Below the pieces are notes generated by a model that was not told the DNA's origin, did no database searches, and worked only from the letters and a program-made list of their open reading frames with translations. The translations under genes were made by a program, and so were the position numbers. Shown here in pieces: positions 46,664 to 56,962 of a DNA stretch of 64,000 nt. Location of the stretch: NCBI GenBank assembly GCA_002989075.1, contig PSQN01000011.1, positions 372,001-436,000 on the forward strand. The letters run 5' to 3'. How positions within the stretch are numbered: the stretch's first letter is position 1; every line of letters begins with the position of its first letter. This stretch comes from Arthonia radiata (taxonomy: Eukaryota; Ascomycota; Arthoniomycetes; Arthoniales; Arthoniaceae).

Positions 46664-48277
46664 ATGAAAAGGATGGTACAATCTCATTTTCACTTTCCAT
46701 CGAGGGTTCGCAGTGCCATGACGTCCATGCAACGGCACAGCAAAGCCGTAGAAAAGGTCGCTGCGTCTGTAAAAGATTTCTTTGCGCGCCAACAGCCCTT
46801 CAGAATCAACCATGGCTCCACGAACAGCACGCGTCAAGGTCTCCAAGACCGGACCAATTTCGTCGATATCAGTGGCCTAAATAATGTTCTACATATCAAT
46901 GAAGAGGCCAAGACGGCCCTCGTCGAGCCCAACGTTCCCATGGACCGCCTCGTAGAAGCCACACTAAAATACAATCTCATTCCCCCAGTCGTAATGGAAT
47001 TCCCCGGCATCACCGCCGGCGGAGGCTACGCCGGCACAGGCGGCGAAAGTAGCTCCTTCAAACACGGCTACTTCAACGAGTCCGTATTACGCGCGGAGAT
47101 CATTCTCGGCAACGGCGACATCGTCAACGCTACGGCAGACTCACACGCGGATCTCCTGCACGGCGCATCCGGCGCCATGGGCAGTCTGGGCATCACCACG
47201 CTCCTCGAACTGCAGCTCATCCCCGCGAAGAAGTACGTAGAGGTAACATACCACCGCGTGCACTCCATACCCGGAGCCACGCAATCGCTCCTCGAAAAAA
47301 CCAAAGACGCCTCACTAGACTACCTCGACGGCATCCTCTTCTCCCGCACTCACGGCGCAGTCATCACAGGCACTATGACCAATTCACCTCCCCCTAACAA
47401 CCACATCCAAACCTTCAGCAACCCCACCGACCCGTGGTTCTACCTGCACGTTCAATCCGCCAGCACCTCTCACGAAACCCTAACCGAGCACATTCCCCTG
47501 GCCGAATACCTCTTCCGCTACGACCGCGGCGGCTTCTGGGTCGGCGAATCCGCCTTCCACTACTTTGGCTTCCCGTTCAATGCTCTAACCCGCTGGTTCC
47601 TGGACGACTTCTGTCATACCCGCATGCTGTACGAGGCGCTGCACGCGAGCGGGCAGAGCCAGACGTATATGGTGCAGGATCTGGCGGTGCCGTTTTCGAA
47701 CGCGGTGGCGTTTCTCGAGTATGTTGAGGGAACGTTTGGGATTTGGCCGCTGTGGCTGTGTCCGCTAAGACAGCCAAGGCTGCCCACGTTGCATCCGCAT
47801 GCCTTGGATACTCATGTTAGTACTGGGGATAAAGGTGTAGAGATGCTGTTGAACGTCGGGCTGTGGGGCTTCGGGCCCCAAGACCTCTCGGGCTACATCG
47901 CCAAAAACCGGGAACTGGAACGTAAACTCGCGGAGTTTGGGGGGATGAAGTGGTTGTACGCGCAGACGTACTATCCCGAAGCGGAGTTTTGGGGATTGTC
48001 GGATCGAGAGTGGTATGAGGGGTTGCGGAAGAAGTACTATGCGATGTCGCTGCCGGATGTCTGGCGGAAGGTCACGGTGGATCCGGAGGTGCAGAAGGCG
48101 GCGGTGAGGGGGTCGTGGTGGAAGTGGTGGTTGGGGGTTTGGCCTGTGGGTGGGGTCTGGGGCATTGTGAGTGCTATCAGGAGTCGGACGTATTTTCTGG
48201 CGAGGGAGGCGGGGTGGAGGTGGCGTGGTGGCTCTGCTTCTGGAGCAAGGCCCGATTCTGAGATGAAGGAACGGTAG
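46664..48277 (+). CDS. FAD-linked oxidoreductase, DHCR24 (delta-24 sterol reductase)-like
   Basis: An intronless frame of 537 residues. The PCMH-type FAD-binding domain spans about 30-200: PFRINHGSTNSTR, VDISGLNNVLHI, TALVEPNVPMDRLVEATL, PPVVMEFPGITAGGGYAGTG, GESSSFKHGYF and GAMGSLGITTLLELQLIPAK, all hallmarks of the DIMINUTO/DHCR24 family, which reduces the C24 double bond of sterols in plants and animals with NADPH and FAD. A Trp-rich hydrophobic stretch near 480-510 (WWKWWLGVWPVGGVWGIV) may anchor it to the ER. Fungi make ergosterol, where C24 is methylated and Erg4 acts on 24(28), so the substrate here is open. ATGs a few codons downstream are alternative starts. Confidence 0.88.
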   Translation: MKRMVQSHFHFPSRVRSAMTSMQRHSKAVEKVAASVKDFFARQQPFRINHGSTNSTRQGLQDRTNFVDISGLNNVLHINEEAKTALVEPNVPMDRLVEATLKYNLIPPVVMEFPGITAGGGYAGTGGESSSFKHGYFNESVLRAEIILGNGDIVNATADSHADLLHGASGAMGSLGITTLLELQLIPAKKYVEVTYHRVHSIPGATQSLLEKTKDASLDYLDGILFSRTHGAVITGTMTNSPPPNNHIQTFSNPTDPWFYLHVQSASTSHETLTEHIPLAEYLFRYDRGGFWVGESAFHYFGFPFNALTRWFLDDFCHTRMLYEALHASGQSQTYMVQDLAVPFSNAVAFLEYVEGTFGIWPLWLCPLRQPRLPTLHPHALDTHVSTGDKGVEMLLNVGLWGFGPQDLSGYIAKNRELERKLAEFGGMKWLYAQTYYPEAEFWGLSDREWYEGLRKKYYAMSLPDVWRKVTVDPEVQKAAVRGSWWKWWLGVWPVGGVWGIVSAIRSRTYFLAREAGWRWRGGSASGARPDSEMKER

Positions 48278-48547
48278 GTTGCACGCCGACTTCTCAGTTT
48301 CCGCACAGCAAGCAAGCGTAGACACGCGTGGCGCGAAGTGCATCATGGTAAGCGCCTGTCGAATCACCTTTACCTGCAGCTGGTCCGTCCGATGATCGCA
48401 TATCAAAAGACAAATTCGAGGCTTATGCGGAAGCCGTGCCAACGATGATGAGACATTACGTACTGGGCTAGAAAGTAGCAAGAGTGCCGACGTCTCTCTG
48501 AACACGACAGCGAAAAAAAGATGAATTCACCAGTCTGACTTCCCATC

Positions 48548-49030
48548 TCACGCCGACGGCCCGCCATACCCGTGCTCATCTAAGAGCTCATCCACCGTCT
48601 CCTTAGCAGTCTTCCCACGCCCCTCAGCGGCCGGTGCAGAGCGTGCCTTGAGCTCGTCCGACCCGTGATCCTCGTTTTGACTGGGTGACCCGTCGAGGTT
48701 CGCGCACCACCACGACCCTAAGTGGCCATTGCAGAAAGTGCCTGGACAGCACGTTTGCGCCCAAGGATACCAGGTCTGCTTGATGCCCCCGCAAGGCGCG
48801 TCAAATGGGAGGCATCCGTCCGGCTCCATGAAGTGGGTGATTGAGGGAGGTGAGGTATATCCGAGCGCAGCGAAAGTGAGGGCGGTGAACAGGTGGAGGT
48901 GCGTCTTTGAGGGCCGTCCTGCGGGTGAATGGTCTTTGAGATGAAGCTGGAACGCGTTGGCATGCAAATGAGGTTTGTGGTGGTCGAGAATATGGGTGGG
49001 GAGCGAGCACAATTTGTATGTCAAACGCAT
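48548..49030 (-). CDS. Small secreted-type protein with knottin-like cysteine pattern
   Basis: A 160-residue frame. A hydrophobic stretch (LFTALTFAALGY) at about residues 47-58 resembles a signal peptide core but sits late, so the true start is probably elsewhere, perhaps in an upstream exon I could not fix. After it come six cysteines in the order C-x6-C-x13-CC-x4-C-x8-C (from DGCLPFDAPCGG to SWWCANL), the spacing class of inhibitor-cystine-knot peptides. The acidic C-terminal tail (EDHGSDELKARSAPAAEGRG) includes possible dibasic-poor processing sites. Fungal proteins of this shape are often secreted and sometimes act as effectors; that role is inference. It is convergent with the DHCR24-like gene, 270 bp away. 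Confidence 0.55.
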   Translation of the reverse strand: MRLTYKLCSLPTHILDHHKPHLHANAFQLHLKDHSPAGRPSKTHLHLFTALTFAALGYTSPPSITHFMEPDGCLPFDAPCGGIKQTWYPWAQTCCPGTFCNGHLGSWWCANLDGSPSQNEDHGSDELKARSAPAAEGRGKTAKETVDELLDEHGYGGPSA

Positions 49031-49224
49031 TTCGCGAGCGCGACGCTTGCTTGCGGGTGGCTGCAGTTTTCGCGCGCTGGGAGCAATCGCCGAGAAGACC
49101 CTGGCAATGCCGCTCTTAAATGCGTGTATGAGCGGATGATGGCGTCTGCTTAGCTGCGCCGGTACCCAACGAGCGATGAACGATCTTTGCTGCTCCAGAC
49201 GCCTATGCTAGGACACCTTGTTCT

Positions 49225-50510
49225 TCAGTCAGCCTTGTCAAGCAGCCCTTGCAGCTTCTCCGTCTCTTCCCTATACTTCAGCATCAGGTCGCTCCCAGGC
49301 GGCGTCGATATTGTCGTATCCCAGATCAACTGCTGGATCCTGAACGCACTATCCGCCACAGCCTCCATGTTCTTCCTGCCCTCGTCAACGTACGCTTGTG
49401 CCTTCGTTATTAAGTCGATCGCATGCCTCAGCGTCTGCCAAAAGTCTTTCACTTCCGTGGGGTACCGCGTCTTCTCTAGCTCAACCGTGAGCGTGTCAGG
49501 GCTCCGCTCGACTTTATTGAGCCACTTCTCCATCAGCAACCACCGATCGTTCTCCAAGCCGGGGAAGTGTATCAGCATGTCGCCTTCCGCCCATTCTGTG
49601 CCGATCTCCTCGTGAAAGTGGAAGGTGTTGTACCATGTTCGCGGTTGGAACACTGTCTCGCCGAAGGAGTGGAAGTCCGACTCATTCAGAACATACGCCA
49701 TAGACGTCTGGTCGACGGAGTAGCCCATGTCGATCTCAGGCCGGAGCATGGGCAGTCCGATGGTTCTCGCGACCATCTGCACGGACCATGGGCAGACTTT
49801 GAGGAAAAACGTCCCGCTGTTGAGGCCGGGTCCGTCGCGGCTGCCGAGAAACTTGATGTTGCCGAAGTCGGGTGGTGGGAGGAAGGTTTCGAGGGGTACG
49901 GCGGGGTTGACGAGGACAAGGTCGGCGTCGACCCAGCTGCAGTTGTCTCGTTAGCCAATCTCAGTGCCTTTGCGACATCGCATGTGCGCCCATTGATCCA
50001 AGTGAGACTCACAAGAACCATTCGACTCGCTGTGTCGCGGGCTTTGCAAGCTCCGCGACCAGCAAGCTCATTATATAACTCGGCTTATTCCAATAGCCCC
50101 CAACGATATCTTGCTGTAATATATGCATGCCATAATTCCACCTCTCATTGTGTCGTCTGTGGCTCTTTAAGGCACGGACGTAATACTGATTGACCTCGTT
50201 GCCGTATAACATGCTGACCTTGGCTATTCGCGGTACCGTGCCATCGCGAGGGTATGAAGATCTCGAGAGGTCGGCAAGATCAGAGGAAGAGTCGCGCTTG
50301 AGGATGTTCGGTTTGAAGAGGAAGAGGATGGTCAGGAAGACGAAGGCTGCAATGAGTGTTGAGCGGGCCTAGACGGACACTTGGATTAGGACGTCGTCTT
50401 CAGACGCAGATCGGCTGCTGGTAAGAGCATGATGTATTACTAATGTTTCAGTCAGTATGCTACTAATACCAGCCGGGAGCATGCATCGTACCCTTAGCAA
50501 CGGAATTCAT
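49225..50510 (-). CDS. GT34 family alpha-1,6-mannosyltransferase-like (MNN10/MNN11/GMA12 type)
   Basis: The three exons are 50510-50492 (19 nt), 50346-50013 and 49936-49225, giving 354 residues. The exon-1/2 join produces MNSVAKAFVFLTILFLFKP, a short cytosolic tip and a membrane anchor of a type II Golgi protein. Catalytic features: VSMLYGNEVNQYYVRAL, NYGMHILQQ, the DxD metal site in EWFFWVDADLVLVNP formed across the second splice, FLGSRDGPGLNSGTFFLKV, and EWAEGDMLIHFPGL. In yeast Mnn10/Mnn11 extend the N-glycan mannan backbone, and S. pombe Gma12 adds galactose. I infer cell-wall glycan synthesis. Residues 285-354 are helical and close the protein. Donor GTACGA of intron 1 is slightly unusual. 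Confidence 0.88.
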
Positions 50511-51423
50511 GGCTGCGGTAGTTTGGAAAGTGAGGGTGGTATGAGCCGTTAGCAGTGTCGCCCGCGACAATCCATGACTGAGCTTTTAGGAACCTCTCCG
50601 ATTTTAATGAGAGACAAGCCGGTCTCAGCTAACGCGCTGAATAGGACGAAGAGCGCGTGTGAGACTGAAGTATTAAGCGAGGAATTGATCCTCTCGCTGG
50701 AGGTCTGCTTACATCCCGGCTCCACTAGTCTCGTTTAGCTTGAAGATGAAGCGGAAGTGGTCCAAGCTTAGTCTAAAAGAAGGAGACCGGGACGAGCATG
50801 CTTGGCACCGCGCGTCTACAAACCACAATTGACGGTATTGTTGTACCTGCTGCATATCGTCGCTCCTCACATTCTCAAACAGAATGAGATACAGCTAGTA
50901 GCAGTCTCTTGCTCGCTTGTTGGTTCCTTCTAGCACACCAATTGATCGACAACATCTCATCCCACAGGATGCGACGGGGAGGATCGGCCGCGAGAATTGC
51001 TGGGCAAGATGGCGCGTTGTTATATGGGACAGGCACAGCAATGGGCCAAGGCTGGGGCACAAAAGTCATGGCATAGTCGTATGAAGTCACCCTCTTCCAA
51101 CCTCTCCAGTCACAGCAAAGGCAAGAGCAAGAGCAAAGCTGAGCTTGCAGGAATATCGAGTAAAGCCTCGACTACTTCGCAGCGTGCTTTTAGAGCTTGC
51201 AATGAGGGTCTTCGCTGTATTATAGGGATACAGTTCTGCTCTCTGTCTGGCACGACTTATGTTCCCCAGCCTTGGGCATAGTCGCGCGGAATACATTCAT
51301 GAAAGGTCTTGATACGGAGTATGACTCCGTGAGATCATGCTGTTCAAGCAAAGTCGCCGACTGTCTAACTATCTGCGATCGTCAATAATGCAGTCTAAAG
51401 GAGCGCGTCGCTGCTTCCAACGC
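50511..51423. other. Intergenic region between GT34 and GAD
   Basis: About 910 bp in a (-,-) arrangement, holding the GT34 promoter and the 3' end of GAD. No supported gene, RNA or repeat. Confidence 0.6.
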
Positions 51424-53321
51424 TTAGCAGACTGGGTGAGACTTGTCATGCTCGCTCTGAAGGTTGTCGTGGCCCTTGCCGTACGCCTCCTTCACATTGT
51501 CATGTTGCTGCGGCACTTTCCGGGAGTTGACCAAGCTCATACGACGCATGTGGTCCTTCAACCACTGTGCGTCCACCTTGTCCAGCTCGCTGATGACGAG
51601 CTTCATGTCTTGGATCAGTGCATCTGCACGGGAGCGTGAGAAGTCTTCACGAACGACGATGCGCATCAGTTTGAGCTTCTCAGAATGCGGCGCCATGGTG
51701 TAGGCGGGGATGACCCAGCCACGCTCGCGAAGCGCATGCGCAATAGCAAACTCATCGTGATGGTAGTCCTTATCGGGGTTCAAGCGGAAAGCGACCAGTG
51801 GTAGACCTTGTCCGCCGGTCTTGGACATGATGACGAAGCCGAGAGACTCCAGAGCCTTGGACAGATAGTCCGCTGTACGGGTCAGATTGGTCATGATTGC
51901 TCGGTAGCCGCTCTTGCCGAGACGGATGAGTTGGTAGTACTGGCCGATGACCTGGGAAGCGCCCTTCGAGAAGTTCAGAGTGAATGAAGCTTGATCTGCG
52001 CCGAGGTAGTTGATGTTGAAGATGAGCTCCTTCGGGAGATACTCTGGGTCGCGCCAGACAACCCATCCAACACCAGGATAGACGAGGCCGTACTTGTGGC
52101 CGCTGACGTTGATCTAGGTTATGCGTCAGTACTAAGGCTCGTGTGCTCAGACTAGAGGGATACATACACTGATGACACGCGGAAGGCGGAAGTCCCAAGC
52201 AAGTGATTCATTCACGAAGGGAGCAACAAAGCCACCTGAAGCAGCGTCGACGTGGATGTTGCAATCGAGGTTCTTCTTGATGAGTAGGTCATTGATAGCC
52301 TTGACATCCTCGTACTCGCCAGTGTAAGTCGTTCCGATGATAGCGCAGATGCCGATGGTATTCTCGTCGACAAGATTGACGGCCTCTTCGGGATCGATGA
52401 CATAACGGTCTGGCGTGCAGTACACATACTTCTCGTCAATGTCGAAATAACGAGCGGCCTTCTCCCAGCAAACCTGGACAGCCGAGTTCATGACAATGTT
52501 CGGCTTGTCGAACGGCTTGCCCGCAGCCTTGCGCTTGTTTTGCCAGCGCTTCTTCATGGCCAAAGTCGCCAGCATGATTGCTTCTGAGCTTCCGATGGTA
52601 CTAGTTCCCATGACACTGGCTTCATCATGCACGGGTGCATTGTACAGACGAGCGATCATCGAGACGCAGCGGTTCTGGATGTCAGCACTGACTGGAGGAG
52701 GGTCAGTCCACGCAATGTCACACCCAGAGGAATCTCAAAGCATATACCTGGATACTCCTCGTAGTCGATGAAGTTCTTTGGGAAGGCATCATGCATGAGC
52801 TTCTCCGCCTCATCTTCCATGTATGTAGTCACGAAGGAAGCCAAGTTCAACGTCGCTGTTGGGCTGTCAGTCAAGACTCAACTGCAAAGGACGCGTATTC
52901 ACGAACGATTGCCATCTAGCGTCAAATCGTCCTTGATCAGGCGATAAGCAATATCTTTAGGCTACAAGCATCGTGAGCATGAATGGCCTATCTTGTAATA
53001 CTTATTCACATGCGGAGACGTACCATCTCCTTGTCAGGCATGACCTTTGGACAGCGTGATCAGTATAAACACACCAAAATTCATTCGTCGCATGCTCACA
53101 TGTTTGGGAAGATCCTGGGCCGCGAAGCTCGAGCCATAGACGGATGTGTGGATGGAGTCTGAGAGATTGTCGGGAATGAAGGACAGCTTGTTCAGACCCT
53201 CGACAATGGGTGCCTGTATCTCACTGTCTCTTCGGACTGAAGAGAGATGTCTGATGCGTGTCAGGACGAACGTGTGGTTGAGCTAGTTGAGCTGACATGG
53301 GTGCATGAATACTTACACCAT
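51424..53321 (-). CDS. GAD1: Glutamate decarboxylase (PLP-dependent)
   Basis: Converts L-glutamate to GABA and CO2, the first step of the GABA shunt. The seven exons are 53321-53317, 53250-53100, 53044-53024 (21 nt), 52961-52907, 52855-52748, 52691-52168 and 52113-51424, giving 517 residues, with phase kept at all six introns (51-66 bp). Motifs in order: [53 protein letters not shown] (PLP phosphate), [15 protein letters not shown] (PLP-ring Asp) and [17 protein letters not shown], whose Lys forms the Schiff base. It is a group II decarboxylase of usual fungal length. The C-terminus is charged and His-rich; a calmodulin site as in plants is not evident. The 5-nt first coding exon is supported by phase and by the fungal-like start MVHLS. 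The symbol follows yeast. Confidence 0.94.
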
Positions 53322-53696
53322 GATGACGGGCGATGGCGGCTTGGCAACGATGCTTGGCCAAAGTGTACCGTGGTAGTACGAAGCTCAAGATCTGGAGTCA
53401 ACAGATGATGTTCGGAACAAGGATGATTTCGACCCACCGAGAATGTGGTACGAAGGATTCGAGAATGAGAACAGGTCAGCAAGAAAGCAAAGTCCGACGT
53501 TTGTGGGCAGGAGCTTTGCCCAGAGGGGTCGAAAGCGATAATTGCCTGAAGAGGGAGCTCAGTATGCCGCGATTCAGTTACCTTTCTTACACGGGCATGC
53601 CGCAACAACCGCCCATTGTATTGAAGTACGATGAAGCAACACCTGGCATGGATCAATCATCAGGTTTCTAATTTGGAGGGTCATGTATGTGACGAT
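53322..53696. promoter_or_regulatory. GAD promoter / adenine deaminase 3' region
   Basis: The 375 bp between two minus-strand genes must hold the GAD promoter. No motif stands out. Confidence 0.5.
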
Positions 53697-54755
53697 CTAC
53701 GTGGTCTGAGAATGAGCTTGTGTGACCTTGGCGAGATCCTCTTTCATCTCATCCTTTCTCACCTGCGGGCACCAACTACCCTCAATACTATTCAAGCATA
53801 TTCTTTGCCAGTCTGTCGTTGTTAGATCGAACGCTTCTTGTACCGCGCAGTAGTTGTCAAGTATAAAGCCTCCGAGATAAGCGGGGTCATCGCTATTGAT
53901 GGAAAACGGAACCCCGGCATCTAGAAACACTCTGATCGGTGCCCGGCTGATGTTTTCAATACACTGCAAAGACGCATTGCTCTTCGGGCAAAGCGTAAGC
54001 AGCACCCCTCGAAATGCCACCTCCTTCATGAGCTCAAGGTCCTCAGCAAGACGCAGGCCATGATCAATGCGCTGACATTGCAGCACGTTCAGAGACGCCC
54101 TTATGTTCTCAACGGGTCCTTCTTCGCCGGCATGCGCGGTCAATTTTAAGCCCATATTCCTCGCTTTAGAGTACACGTCCCGAAATAAATCGGGCGGATA
54201 TCCGTTCTCACTTGAGTCAAGACCGATGCCAGCAATAGTGCCGTCGAGGAGGTATGGCTGCACCTCCTTAGAGTTGAAAAGTTCCAAAGCGGGCTGCTGC
54301 CCAAGATGTCTCATGAAACACATGATCAACAGCGTGCTAATGCCGAATTCTCGCTCAGCATGGCGCCGGCCATCGCTAATGCCACCAATGACTGTCTCGA
54401 AAGGAACCCGCTCAAGATGCGCTTGCGGATCGAAGAATATTTCTGCATGGACTACACCGTCGTTGTAGGCTCTCTTCAGGTATTTGTACGCCAGGTCCTC
54501 GAAGTCTCGCCTGCAAACCAGGACAGCCATCCCTTGATAGTAATACTTCAAGAAGTCATCAAGGGATGTAAATCTACTGTATCGGTCAAGCAGCGCTTTT
54601 TCCGATTCATAAGCAGGACCATTGGTCGGCACAGACACATTGTTGCGCTTAGCAAGCTCAAATAGAGTAGAAGGCGTGAGGCTTCCCTCGATGTGGATAT
54701 GGTGCTCGCATTTTGGTATCTCCTGCAGGTACTGATGTACTTCCGACTTACACAT
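53697..54755 (-). CDS. AAH1: Adenine deaminase, AAH1 type
   Basis: Hydrolyses adenine to hypoxanthine in purine salvage (Zn-dependent amidohydrolase superfamily). An intronless frame of 352 residues, the usual length for Aah1. Metal and catalytic motifs are intact: KCEHHIHIEGSL near the N-terminus (HxH), VVHAEIFFDPQAH, LTAHAGEEGP (Zn-binding His and catalytic Glu) and FSINSDDPAYLGG (Asp of the metal site). The adenine-deaminase subgroup is supported by FDPQ, QRIDHGLRL and SIEGSWC near the end, as in yeast Aah1. It is on the same strand as GAD and GT34 but without any functional link that I can see. Confidence 0.94.
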   Translation of the reverse strand: MCKSEVHQYLQEIPKCEHHIHIEGSLTPSTLFELAKRNNVSVPTNGPAYESEKALLDRYSRFTSLDDFLKYYYQGMAVLVCRRDFEDLAYKYLKRAYNDGVVHAEIFFDPQAHLERVPFETVIGGISDGRRHAEREFGISTLLIMCFMRHLGQQPALELFNSKEVQPYLLDGTIAGIGLDSSENGYPPDLFRDVYSKARNMGLKLTAHAGEEGPVENIRASLNVLQCQRIDHGLRLAEDLELMKEVAFRGVLLTLCPKSNASLQCIENISRAPIRVFLDAGVPFSINSDDPAYLGGFILDNYCAVQEAFDLTTTDWQRICLNSIEGSWCPQVRKDEMKEDLAKVTQAHSQTT

Positions 54756-55988
54756 AGCTTACATGCAGAGGCGCTCCTGCGCAAGTCGTTGAAAGTAGCT
54801 CAAGTCAGGCAGAGGAAAAGAGCGTCGGAGTTGGGTGGAGGACCGCCCGATATTATCGTGCTTGCCTAATAAGGTAATTCTCGTACTTGCTCCACCCGTT
54901 TTGATCGTCTTTTGTGTCAAGAAACTTTAGTCTGGTTCGATGCATATATTCTACTTTACTTTCACCCGGATCAACGACAACATCAAAGAGGTTCTCACAG
55001 CGCCATGATCGAGCTCATCCGTGCAGATTTAAGGGCGCGAGGTAGCCGAGTCCAACATTTTCATCCGTTCTCGTGTGGGACGCGCGGTAGCATGCTGACA
55101 TGGCCGGACTCCTTCGCCGGACTGCGGCAAGCAAATATCCGTCATCGAATCATTTTGTCCTTTATGCTTTTCTCAATTGCAAGCACTCTCATCACGTCCT
55201 CGCAGTCTTTTGCTCTTTCCGTCTAAATCTGAAGAATCCCCTGCCTCGACAGGCCACAAAATGACTGCTCCAGTGGAAAAAGGATGCTTTAGCAGGCAGC
55301 TCAAAGTCCGTCGCTGCAATCTGAAACATCAGACGCCTCATCCGCTTGCCCCTGCATGTTACGGCGGTGGACTCCACTCACATCACCTTCTCGCAGACCG
55401 TTTCTAGTGTGCTCATCAAGACTTCGTCACAGCCGAGCATCACGCTTACGACAGCTGCTCAGCCACTGACCGTTGTGTATCTCTCTAGTCCACGCGCAAG
55501 TGAAGCAAAGGCTCTTTTAGGTTTGGGTGTACATGCGGCTCTCCAACAATTGCCATGTCTCGCTTCGAACGACCATGGTTATTGGGAATCTTATGCAACT
55601 AGCCGCTAATTAAACCTTTTGGCTACTTTAATGGAATCCTATTCACTGGCGAGTGTTCTGCGGCTAAACTCATCAATTACTTTGTCTGTATGCAGAGAAT
55701 GCTGGCCATCCTTCAAGACACTATGGTTTCCGCAATCACACTCGTTCTTGTATTGATGACACCAAATTCTTGATCTTTTGAACAGCGTATGCAAAAGCTG
55801 GCCCACTCGACCAGCAAAATCTGAGGACGGTGTATCCCACAACTATCATGGGCACTCGAATATTGAGTATCAGGCTTGTTCAATTAATCTTTCAAGTGAT
55901 CGCAGCCGTGGCGTTGAGACACTCCATATTATAGAGCTGTTGATAGTGTCAGTCAACACAATCAAGCAAACTCAACCACACAGCTCTT
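54756..55988. other. Divergent spacer between AAH1 and the Zn2Cys6 gene
   Basis: About 1.2 kb containing two divergent promoters. One 87-codon frame (55,346-55,609) lacks family resemblance and is not called. A short CT-rich tract lies near 55,190-55,230. Confidence 0.55.
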
Positions 55989-56962
55989 ATGAGCAATCAG
56001 CGACCATTTGACTCGACCTTGCCCACAGTAATCGAAGAGACGCCAGGCAGTCAACACCCCCACAGCTATTCCGAGCCTTATGCAGCAAGCGTCCACACGC
56101 CGCTCAGTCCACCGGACGTTCAGCCGCATCGCCTACGGATTCTGCCCCCGATCAGACTCGCGCCTAACAGACCTAGAACGCTCAGCGAGCCGCATCTCTT
56201 TACTCATTCTGCTCAAGCACCACGCTTCACATATACGCCTAATATTCTGCCTCAGCCTCTCCAGCAGACTGCATTTGAACAGCAAGCATACTCAACGTAT
56301 TTCAGCACATCTCCACAGCAGTCGGACCCAGCACTTAGTGCTCAAGTAGGTGCAAGCAGCCATCTGCCCTTTGCTTCCTCCCCTATACACCGCCGGCCTT
56401 TTCGCACGCGTCGTAAAGAACCGAGCTGCGACGTCTGCAAGCAACGAAAAGTGAAGGTAAGCGCCTCTTGCTGTCTCAACTGAAACACCTTTGCTGACGG
56501 TACGACAGTGTGATGCTACGGAGGGTGGGAGTTGCACTGAGTGCAGATCTAGGGGCATCAGATGCCAGTTCACACAAGGTCAGACACGGCGCACCACCTC
56601 CCTCAGCACGTATGTTCGAGTTCAGTGACTCTCTCAGGAACTCCCACTGACCACAAAATAGTCGCATACAAGACCTTGAGCGTGAACTCGAGGACGTACG
56701 GAGAGAGAACACGTATCTTCGAAAGCTGCTTCAAGAGAGCCAGGCCATCCATCGACCGCAGACTTCTCCACGTTCAATGCCACCAACGTCGGCGCCATGG
56801 CCAGGTCCATGGTCTCCGGCTGCAAATATTCCCCACCTACCAGCATATCTTGACACTCGCCACACTGCACCAACTATTTCAGTTCCACAAATCGAACCCC
56901 GTCCGTCACCACCAGCGATTCCCCCACCTTCTTGGCACCTGCATCGTTTCGACCCAGGCTAG
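55989..56962 (+). CDS. Zn2Cys6 binuclear-cluster transcription factor, short form
   Basis: The three exons are 55989-56456, 56509-56609 and 56662-56962 (introns of 52 bp each), giving 289 residues. The DNA-binding cluster is split by intron 1: CDVCKQRKVK in exon 1 joins CDATEGGSCTECRSRGIRC in exon 2, making C-x2-C-x6-C-x8-C-x2-C-x6-C. A linker (FTQGQTRRTTSLST) leads to the dimerising coiled coil RIQDLERELEDVRRENTYLR formed across intron 2. The 140 residues before the cluster are Pro/Ser/Gln-rich and disordered. After the coil there is only a Pro-rich 75-residue tail, so the fungal-specific regulatory domain (fungal_trans) of most relatives is absent. Targets are unknown. Confidence 0.88.

Noticed and set aside
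49567-50193. 208-codon plus-strand frame
   Set aside because: It is antisense to the GT34 exons, which carry the DxD site and all family motifs.
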